A DNA stretch of 5,061 nt from Chloroflexota bacterium (GTDB lineage Bacteria > Chloroflexota > Anaerolineae > Anaerolineales > Anaerolineaceae), in contig JAJYJF010000212.1 of assembly GCA_021796375.1 (NCBI GenBank), positions 1 to 5,061 of the forward strand. Reading direction: 5' to 3'. A model generated the notes under the pieces. That model saw only the letters and a program-made list of their open reading frames with translations, did no database searches and had not been told where the DNA came from. Positions 1-5,061 of this stretch are shown here, piece by piece. Each line of letters begins with the position of its first letter. Positions within the stretch are counted from its first letter, which is position 1. The position numbers and the translations under genes were made by a program.

Positions 1-3000
1 AAGGTGCGCAGCTCGGCCAGCGCTTCCGGATCGGGCTTGGGCAGCTCTGGAAACTCGGATTGGATCGCCCCGAGGATCTCTACCTTTTTGATCGAATCGA
101 TGCCCAGATCGGCCTCCAGATCCATATCCGGCTCGATCATCTCTTCGGGGTAGCCCGTTTTCTCAGAGACGATCTGGAAGAGCGCCTTGGAGATCAATTC
201 CGGGCTGATGCCCTGAGCGGCGGGCGCGCTGGCTTTCGGCGCGGGAGCCTCGGGCTCGGCGGCCGGTTTTTGAGCCGGCGGCGGGACCGGTCTAGCCTCC
301 TCAACGGGCAGAACAATCGCAGGTTTCTGATCTGGCTTCGCGGGAGGCTGAGGCGCCGGCGTAGGTTGCACCCGCGGAGCGGAATAACCTGCCGCGGGGG
401 CGGGCGCCACCGGTACGGCGCCGGTGACCAGCGCCTGCTGCTGCTGGATGAGCTGGAACAGACCCTGGGTAAAACTGCTCTGGTTCTGCAGGTACTGCTC
501 GTGGACCTTCAGCGTGGCCTGCTGGTGCTCGTGGAATTTCGCCAGGCTGCGCTCCAGGCTTTCCGCGGCGGCGCTGGAGCTGTCGCCCGAGCTGGCCTTC
601 GAGAAACCGGCCTGGACGAGCTGGGAGAAGGTGCGCGCGTACTCGGTTTCGCCGCTTAAATACTGCTCGTGGACGCGCAGGGTTTCTTTCTGCAGCGCCT
701 GGATCTGCTCCAGGTTGCGCGCCATCAACTCGGTCGCCTGAGGCGATAGGGAAGCCGGAGCGGGATGGAGCTCCGCGGCCGCGGAGGAAGTTGACCGGCT
801 CTCCGCCGGCTGTGCCGGCGTTTGGGCGGCGACCTTGCCGTTCGCCTTCTCCGCGGGCTCCTGCGTCCGCTTCATAATCGACAGGGTGTCCCCATCGTGC
901 AGCGCGTTTTGAAACGTGGAGCGGGTTTTCTCGGTCATGTACAGACCGCCGTTCAGCTTGACGGTCACGGGGCTCTTCTTTTTTAGATTCGGGGTTTTCA
1001 CGTCCGGGTATGGGTCGAGGACGCCGAGCTTCAGGCCGGCGACCTTGAGCTGCACGTAGGCGTCCCGGAGCTGGCGGTCGCTGTCCTGGTTGGCGTTCGC
1101 GTTCAGCGCGACTGCCAGGTGCGGTTTATCCGCCAGGGTGTTTTTGACCAGGCCGGTCAGCACGTTCTTGGGGCCGAACTCGATGAAGAAATATCCGCCC
1201 GCGGCGTGCAGGTTCTCGATTTCATCCTTGAACAGCACCGGCTTGAGGATGTGACCTTCGAGCGTGGCTTGAATGGCCGCAGGATCGGCCGGATGCGGCT
1301 GGGCAGTCGTGTTCGAGAAGACGGGGATGACCGGCGGGCTGAACCTGACCGACCGGATTGCCTCAGCAAAGGGTTTCTGGGCATGACCGACCAGCGGGGT
1401 GTGGAAAGCCGCGGAGACGGGCAGCTGCACCACCGAAAAGCCTTTCTCGGTGAGGACCTGCTTGATATTGGCGATATCCGCTTTGGCGCCGGCCAGGGCA
1501 GCCTGGTTCTTGGAGTTGAAGTTCGCCAGGGTGATTTCAGGATGCCCGGCGATCTCCTCCTGGATTTTAGCGATATCGCCTTTGACGGCGATCATCGTGC
1601 CGGCCTCGAAGTTTGGATCGTCCGGGGCGGCCATGGCTTTCCCGCGCGAGCGGGCGAGGAAGAAATAATCCTGATCGGAGAGGACGCCGCCTGCCCAGAG
1701 CGCGGTCAGCTCGCCAAAGCTGTGCCCAGCAACGAAATCGATGCGCAGCCCCGCGGCTTTCATCAGGCGGAACAAGCCCACCCCGAAAATGCCGATCGAA
1801 GGCTGGGCGTACTCGGTGCGCTGGAGGGTCTTCGAGGCGGCTTCTTTCTCAGCCGCTTCGAAGACTGGCTGCGGGAAGATTTTCCGCGAAAGAGGTTCGG
1901 CGCCCTGGCTGGCGAACAGCTGGTCCATCTCGCCAAACGCCTGGCGGAAGGCCGGGAAGCCGATCGCCAGCTCCTTCCCCATGTCTACATACTGCGATCC
2001 CTGACCGGAGAAAAGCGCGACGACCTTTCCCTCAGGGTTCAGACTTTCCTTCCGGTAATAGATGCCTTTTGGATGGTCCCAGGCGGGAGAATCCGGCTTG
2101 GAAGCGAACTGCTCCAGCGCGAGCCGGAGGAGCTCGGCCGCCTCAGCGGGGGCGGCGGCGGTGAACCCCAGGCGCGCGTCGGCCGCCGGGATGACCCGCT
2201 CCTGGCTGGCGGCTGCCAGGGAATTCAAGAAATACACCCCCTCAGGCTCGCCAAGCTTGCTGAGGGCCTCCCGGCAGACAGCCTGCAGTTCGGCTGGATT
2301 TTTCGCCGCCAGCAGGATGGTTTTCGCAGTCGTCTGGAGCCGGTAAGCGGCGGAATGGTCAGGCTGGTATTCTTCCAGCGCCACGTGGTAGTTCGTCCCG
2401 CCGAAACCGAAGGAAGAAACGCTGGCGCGGCGCGGGGAGCCGTCGGCGGGTTGGATCCAGGGCCGTGTTTCGGTATTGATGTAGAAAGCCGAGTTTTCCA
2501 GCTCCAGCTTCGGGCTGGGTTTGGTCACGTTGATCGTGGCGGGCAGCACCTTGTGGTACAGGGCCAGGGAGGTCTTGATCAGCGACGCGGCTCCCGCGGC
2601 GGCCTTGGTATGGGCGATCTGGGATTTGACGCTGCCCAGAGCCACGGAGTGCAGGGGAGCCCGGGCTTCGCCGAACACCTCGCGAAGCGCTTCCACCTCG
2701 GCCGGGTCTCCAGCGGCAGTTCCCGTGCCATGAGCTTCCACCAGGCCGACGGTGGCCGGGGAGTACCCGGCTTCTTCGTAGGCGCGGCGCAGCGCCAGCG
2801 CCTGCCCGTACGGGCGCGGCGCGTAAATGCTTTTATAGCGGCCATCGCTCGAGGCGCCAACGCCCTTGATAACCGCGTAAATCCGGTCACCGTCCTGCTC
2901 GGCATCCGCGAGGCGCTTGAGGACCAGCATTCCAATGCCTTCGCCGACCATCATCCCGTCGGATTGGGCATCAAACGTGCGCACGGTCTGCGATTTCGTA

Positions 3001-3797
3001 AAGGCGGGTGTCTTGCTGAAGCACATGTACCCGCCGATCGAGTTGTCGGTGTCGACGCCGCCGGTGATCATCAGATCCGCGCGGTGCTCGACCAGCTCGC
3101 TGACGGCGACTTTTAAGGCCGCCAGGGAGCTCCCGCAGGCGGCATCGACCACGCTGTTCAACCCCCCGAGGTCGAGGCGGTTGGCTATCCGGCCGGCGAT
3201 CACGTTGCCGATCGTGCCCGGAAAGGAGTTCTCTTCCCAGCCGACATAAGCGAGCTTGATCCGCTTGACAATCTTCTGGACGTCTTCTTCGGGCAAGCCG
3301 TAGCTGCGCAGCACCTTTTCCCAGACCGGGTATTGCAGGCGGGTCAGCAGAGGCTGATAGAGCTTCATCCCCACCCCGACCACCCCCAGCACCACGCCGG
3401 CTTTTTCGCGATTGAAGTTGTGTGTTTCGTTATATCCCGCATCTTCCAGGGCATCCCGGGCGACGACCAATCCGATCAACTGCGAGACATCCGTGGCCTC
3501 GAGGATATTGGGGGGCAGTCCGAACTCAACCGGGTCAAAATCGATGTCAGGGATAAAGCCGCCGCGCTTGCAGTAAGTTTTATCCGGGGCAGCCGGATTG
3601 GGATCGTAGTAATCGTCAATATTCCAGCGAGAGGGGGGCACATCGGTGACGCAGTCGATTTTCTTGAAAATATTGTCCCAATATTCTTGCAGGTTGTGAG
3701 CAGCGGGAAACAGGGAAGCCATCCCCACCACCGCGATCGGGGTGGAAACAATTTTTCCCTGCTGTGCAGTCTCCCGGTCTGCATTTTTTTGCTTCAT
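1..3797 (-). CDS. PfaA-like polyunsaturated fatty acid/polyketide synthase, KS-AT-ACP portion (3' end beyond window)
   Basis: Iterative type I synthase that would condense malonyl units on its own carrier domains in the cytoplasm to build a long-chain, possibly polyunsaturated, acyl chain. 1265 codons are open with no stop. Ketosynthase, residues about 20-477: Cys221 in DAACGSSL, His356 in VEAHGTGT, His396 in SQIAHTKAAAG, and the closing FGFGGTN at 463-469. Acyltransferase, about 592-890: GQGSQ at 598-602, Ser693 in GHSFGEL, His799 in AFHTPL. A post-AT linker (KKSPVTVKLN, near 940) is followed by a duplicated VHEQYL segment (1024-1120), a Pro/Ala linker (1121-1196) and an ACP from about 1197 with phosphopantetheine Ser1235 in LGIDSIKK. 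The FSGQGSQY, SFPGTIGNV, DTDNSI and DSIKK blocks are those of PfaA/omega-3 synthases rather than modular PKSs. The ATG at 3797 has a good ribosome site, and no ATG, GTG or TTG lies between it and the upstream in-frame stop. More ACPs and a KR are expected to the left. A heterocyst-glycolipid-type (HglE-like) synthase is the main alternative; the product is unknown. Confidence 0.93.
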   Translation of the reverse strand, partial: MKQKNADRETAQQGKIVSTPIAVVGMASLFPAAHNLQEYWDNIFKKIDCVTDVPPSRWNIDDYYDPNPAAPDKTYCKRGGFIPDIDFDPVEFGLPPNILEATDVSQLIGLVVARDALEDAGYNETHNFNREKAGVVLGVVGVGMKLYQPLLTRLQYPVWEKVLRSYGLPEEDVQKIVKRIKLAYVGWEENSFPGTIGNVIAGRIANRLDLGGLNSVVDAACGSSLAALKVAVSELVEHRADLMITGGVDTDNSIGGYMCFSKTPAFTKSQTVRTFDAQSDGMMVGEGIGMLVLKRLADAEQDGDRIYAVIKGVGASSDGRYKSIYAPRPYGQALALRRAYEEAGYSPATVGLVEAHGTGTAAGDPAEVEALREVFGEARAPLHSVALGSVKSQIAHTKAAAGAASLIKTSLALYHKVLPATINVTKPSPKLELENSAFYINTETRPWIQPADGSPRRASVSSFGFGGTNYHVALEEYQPDHSAAYRLQTTAKTILLAAKNPAELQAVCREALSKLGEPEGVYFLNSLAAASQERVIPAADARLGFTAAAPAEAAELLRLALEQFASKPDSPAWDHPKGIYYRKESLNPEGKVVALFSGQGSQYVDMGKELAIGFPAFRQAFGEMDQLFASQGAEPLSRKIFPQPVFEAAEKEAASKTLQRTEYAQPSIGIFGVGLFRLMKAAGLRIDFVAGHSFGELTALWAGGVLSDQDYFFLARSRGKAMAAPDDPNFEAGTMIAVKGDIAKIQEEIAGHPEITLANFNSKNQAALAGAKADIANIKQVLTEKGFSVVQLPVSAAFHTPLVGHAQKPFAEAIRSVRFSPPVIPVFSNTTAQPHPADPAAIQATLEGHILKPVLFKDEIENLHAAGGYFFIEFGPKNVLTGLVKNTLADKPHLAVALNANANQDSDRQLRDAYVQLKVAGLKLGVLDPYPDVKTPNLKKKSPVTVKLNGGLYMTEKTRSTFQNALHDGDTLSIMKRTQEPAEKANGKVAAQTPAQPAESRSTSSAAAELHPAPASLSPQATELMARNLEQIQALQKETLRVHEQYLSGETEYARTFSQLVQAGFSKASSGDSSSAAAESLERSLAKFHEHQQATLKVHEQYLQNQSSFTQGLFQLIQQQQALVTGAVPVAPAPAAGYSAPRVQPTPAPQPPAKPDQKPAIVLPVEEARPVPPPAQKPAAEPEAPAPKASAPAAQGISPELISKALFQIVSEKTGYPEEMIEPDMDLEADLGIDSIKKVEILGAIQSEFPELPKPDPEALAELRT
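210..437 (-). other. Pro/Ala-rich flexible linker preceding the first ACP
   Basis: Residues 1121-1196 of the synthase are dominated by proline and alanine with scattered lysine and glutamate (for example VAPAPAAGYSAPR and PVPPPAQKPAAEPEAPAPK). Such linkers are usual around the ACPs of PfaA-type synthases, where they let carrier domains swing between catalytic sites. No catalytic motif is visible here. Confidence 0.8.
438..728 (-). repeat. Two-copy internal repeat (VHEQYL segment) in the synthase between AT and ACP
   Basis: Residues 1024-1064 (bases 606-728) and 1080-1120 (bases 438-560) align without gaps, 56 residues apart. Both have a leucine/glutamine-rich helix, then TL(R/K)VHEQYL, then a hydrophobic stretch ending FSQLVQ or LFQLIQ. 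At DNA level 14 bases (tactgctcgtggac) are identical at 493-506 and 661-674, exactly 168 bases apart; most flanking positions have diverged, so this is an old duplication kept at protein level. The segment looks helical, perhaps coiled coil, and could mediate dimerisation or docking. That role is inference. Confidence 0.75.
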
Positions 3798-3803
3798 TCG
3801 GAT

Positions 3804-3810
3804 TCCTCCA
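3804..3810 (-). promoter_or_regulatory. Ribosome binding site of the PfaA-like gene
   Basis: On the minus strand TGGAGGA lies 6 bases before the ATG at 3797, a near-ideal Shine-Dalgarno match and spacing. It fixes the start, because the upstream in-frame stretch has no ATG, GTG or TTG before a TGA stop. Confidence 0.85.
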
Positions 3811-3855
3811 GCATTTTTCGGGATGTTCAGGTAAAACCGTATGGCAAACAGGATT

Positions 3856-3870
3856 AAAATGCGCCATTTT
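3856..3870. promoter_or_regulatory. Short dyad AAAATG-CGC-CATTTT next to the palindrome
   Basis: Two 6-base arms (aaaatg and catttt) flank a 3-base centre. The dyad ends at the base before the 14-bp palindrome, so the two form a continuous 29-base symmetric block in the synthase leader. AT-rich arms of this length can arise by chance. It is listed because of the exact adjacency. Confidence 0.3.
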
Positions 3871-3884
3871 TCAGGTGCACCTGA
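3871..3884. promoter_or_regulatory. Perfect 14-bp palindrome, candidate operator
   Basis: TCAGGTGCACCTGA reads identically on both strands. It sits about 75 bases upstream of the synthase start and directly abuts a second dyad (3856-3870). Its size and symmetry suit a homodimeric helix-turn-helix repressor. I do not recognise it as the site of a named regulator, so the regulatory role is inference. Confidence 0.45.
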
Positions 3885-3891
3885 TCACTAT

Positions 3892-3933
3892 AACCCCACC
3901 TTTTCTGGATGGGTACGCAGCAGCGGCGGGGTT
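3892..3933 (-). other. Possible stem-loop in the intergenic leader
   Basis: On the minus strand AACCCCGCC (3933-3925) can pair with GGTGGGGTT (3900-3892), giving 9 base pairs with one G-U and a 24-base loop. No U-run follows it on the minus strand, so it does not look like an intrinsic terminator for the helicase gene. On the plus strand it is followed only by TTTT, and there is no plus-strand gene to terminate. It could be an mRNA leader structure or chance in GC-rich DNA. Confidence 0.35.
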
Positions 3934-4029
3934 TTATGCTTCGCGAGATGGAATAATCAGCCCGGCACAGGGATAAGGTTATTCAAATTCTCGGTGGTAA
4001 TGGGCAGATCTAAGACCGCAGCGCCCGGA

Positions 4030-4058
4030 ATCATACCACCCCTTCCGTCGAAGCGCAA
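4030..4058 (-). promoter_or_regulatory. Candidate sigma-70-type extended -10 promoter for the PfaA-like gene
   Basis: On the minus strand TTGCGC (4058-4053) is separated by exactly 17 bases from TATGAT (4035-4030). The -10 hexamer matches consensus at 5 of 6 positions and is preceded by TGG, giving an extended -10 (TGnTATGAT) that can offset the weak -35 (3 of 6). It begins 13 bases after the helicase stop codon and would give the synthase mRNA a leader of about 225 bases that includes the hairpin and palindromes. Confidence 0.45.
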
Positions 4059-4070
4059 AATGAGGGGGGA

Positions 4071-5061
4071 TTACTTTTCTCTCAGGCGGAGGTCCAGGGC
4101 CGTGTAGCGTTCCGCGACTTTGTTGTTGGAAACAGCGATCCGAATCGCGCGGCGGTCGCCGACGAACACGCACAGCCGCCGGGCGCGGGTGATGGCGGTG
4201 TAGATCAGGTTGCGCTGCAGCATCAGGTAGTGCTGGGTGACCATCGGGATCACCACCGCCGGGAACTCGGAGCCCTGAGATTTGTGCACCGAGATCGCGT
4301 ACGACAAGACGAGCTGGTCCGCTTCGGTCCAGTCGTAGCTGGTGCTGCGGCCGTCGAAATCGATGGTCAGGCTGTGATCTTCAAGCGAGAGCCCGGAGAC
4401 CCAACCGATATCCCCGTTGAAGACCTCTTTTTCGTAATTGTTCTGGATCTGCATCACCTTATCGCCCATTCGAAACAGCTGGCCGTAGAGCGAGCGCTCG
4501 GGTTTGGCCGGCGAAGGTGGGTTGAGGGCTGCCTGCAGGCGGAGGTTCAGCGCGTCTACCCCGACCGCGCCGCGATACATCGGGCTGATCACCTGGATCT
4601 CATCGCGAGGGCTGAGCCCAAAGCGCCGCGGAATCCGCTCGCAGACCACGTCCTGCAGCCATTGGGCTGCGTCCTCGGCCGTGTCCGCCGGAAAGAGGAA
4701 GAAATCGCGGTTATCCTGGCGGAGTACCGGCATCTGGCCCTGATGGATGCGGTGGGCGTTGGTGATAATCTGCGACCCGGCGGCCTGGCGAAAAATCGCA
4801 TTCAGCCGGGTGACTGGCACGAGCTGGCTGTCGATGAGGTCGCGGAGGACATCGCCGGCGCCGACCGATGGGAGCTGGTCGACGTCGCCCACCAGCAGCA
4901 GGTGGGTCCCCGGCCGGAGGGCTTTCAGCAGGTGGTTGGCCAGCAGCAGGTCGAGCATCGAGGCTTCGTCCACCACGAGCATATCCAGGTCGAGCGGGTT
5001 CTCGGCGTTGAATTCGAACCCCATGCCGGGAGAAAACCCGAGCAGGCGGTGGATGGTCGAA
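4071..5061 (-). CDS. recD2: RecD2-type ATP-dependent DNA helicase (RecD/TraA family), C-terminal part
   Basis: 5'-3' superfamily 1B DNA helicase acting in DNA repair and recombination without RecBC. The last 329 residues are present, read from base 5060 to the TAA at 4073-4071; the frame stays open to the right edge, so the Met at 5024 is internal. Visible, in partial numbering: STIHRLLG at 1-8 before motif II; Walker B VVDEAS with Asp31-Glu32; motif [11 protein letters not shown] (58-65); motif IV region with IFRQ (89-92); SPMYRG (159-164); an SH3-like insertion around 188-254 with [11 protein letters not shown] and [16 protein letters not shown] (258-265); and motif [10 protein letters not shown] (287-294) with the arginine finger. 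The C-terminal [17 protein letters not shown] block is typical of RecD2. All visible motifs are intact. Walker A and the N-terminal half lie outside the window. TraA relaxase-helicases share the core, but the STIHRLLG context and the C-terminus favour RecD2. No clear terminator follows it. Confidence 0.93.
   Translation of the reverse strand, partial: STIHRLLGFSPGMGFEFNAENPLDLDMLVVDEASMLDLLLANHLLKALRPGTHLLLVGDVDQLPSVGAGDVLRDLIDSQLVPVTRLNAIFRQAAGSQIITNAHRIHQGQMPVLRQDNRDFFLFPADTAEDAAQWLQDVVCERIPRRFGLSPRDEIQVISPMYRGAVGVDALNLRLQAALNPPSPAKPERSLYGQLFRMGDKVMQIQNNYEKEVFNGDIGWVSGLSLEDHSLTIDFDGRSTSYDWTEADQLVLSYAISVHKSQGSEFPAVVIPMVTQHYLMLQRNLIYTAITRARRLCVFVGDRRAIRIAVSNNKVAERYTALDLRLREK

Noticed and set aside
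60..659. 199-codon plus-strand open frame opposite the ACP and linker region
   Set aside because: The translation is low-complexity and Arg/Gly/Leu-rich, the complement of the Pro/Ala linker. It has no domain, and the minus-strand frame is clearly the real one.
1119..3116. 665-codon open frame on the plus strand
   Set aside because: It lies antisense to the KS and AT coding region. Its translation is rich in Gly, Arg, Asp and Leu with no recognisable domain, whereas the minus strand gives intact catalytic motifs. Long antisense frames are common opposite GC-rich genes.
3616..3867. 83-codon minus-strand frame starting in the leader (MAHFNPVCH...)
   Set aside because: Most of it overlaps the synthase N-terminus in another frame, it has no convincing ribosome site, and its sequence is unlike any family I recognise. 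A short leader peptide cannot be excluded but is not supported.
3892..3933. Stem-loop as an intrinsic terminator of the helicase gene
   Set aside because: On the minus strand the stem is followed by ATAGTGATC, not a U-run, and it is about 140 bases after the stop codon. It is kept only as a possible leader structure.
3841..4107. 88-codon plus-strand frame across the intergenic region
   Set aside because: It overlaps the helicase 3' end, has no ribosome site or recognisable motif, and is Arg/Lys-rich in a way typical of non-coding translation.
4071..5024. Helicase as a complete 317-residue protein starting at the Met at 5024
   Set aside because: The frame continues to the window edge as [12 protein letters not shown], which is the conserved RecD2 sequence just before motif II. 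The Met is internal and the Walker A motif must lie further right.

Overview
The window is GC-rich bacterial DNA with two protein-coding genes, both on the minus strand and both cut by the window edges. In transcription order (right to left) they are the C-terminal part of a RecD2-type (RecD/TraA family) DNA helicase, a 273-base intergenic leader, and the first 1265 codons of a large iterative type I polyketide/fatty acid synthase of the PfaA (polyunsaturated fatty acid synthase, omega-3 synthase) type.

Layout: 1-3797 (minus) codes for KS, KS-AT linker, AT, post-AT linker, a repeated glutamine/histidine-rich helical segment, a Pro/Ala-rich linker and a first ACP. The frame is still open at base 1, so further ACPs and a ketoreductase probably lie beyond the left edge. 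Bases 3798-4070 hold a strong ribosome binding site, a perfect 14-bp palindrome abutting a second small dyad, a possible hairpin, and an extended -10 promoter candidate just after the helicase stop codon. Bases 4071-5061 (minus) code for the last 329 residues of the helicase, from just before motif II to the natural stop.

The two genes do not look functionally linked. The helicase is a housekeeping DNA repair enzyme. The megasynthase would start a secondary-lipid locus, whose usual partners (PfaB, PfaC and PfaD-like proteins and a phosphopantetheinyl transferase) would be expected to the left but are not visible. The leader has its own candidate promoter and operator-like symmetry, which suggests the synthase is expressed independently of the helicase.

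Organism: RecD2 (the RecD form not tied to RecBC) and a PfaA-like synthase in GC-rich DNA would fit Chloroflexota (Anaerolineae-like) or another environmental lineage. This is a weak inference; nothing in the window fixes the taxon. No RNA genes, mobile elements or CRISPR arrays were seen. The most notable points are the PfaA-like enzyme itself, its repeated VHEQYL segment, and the symmetric elements in its leader.
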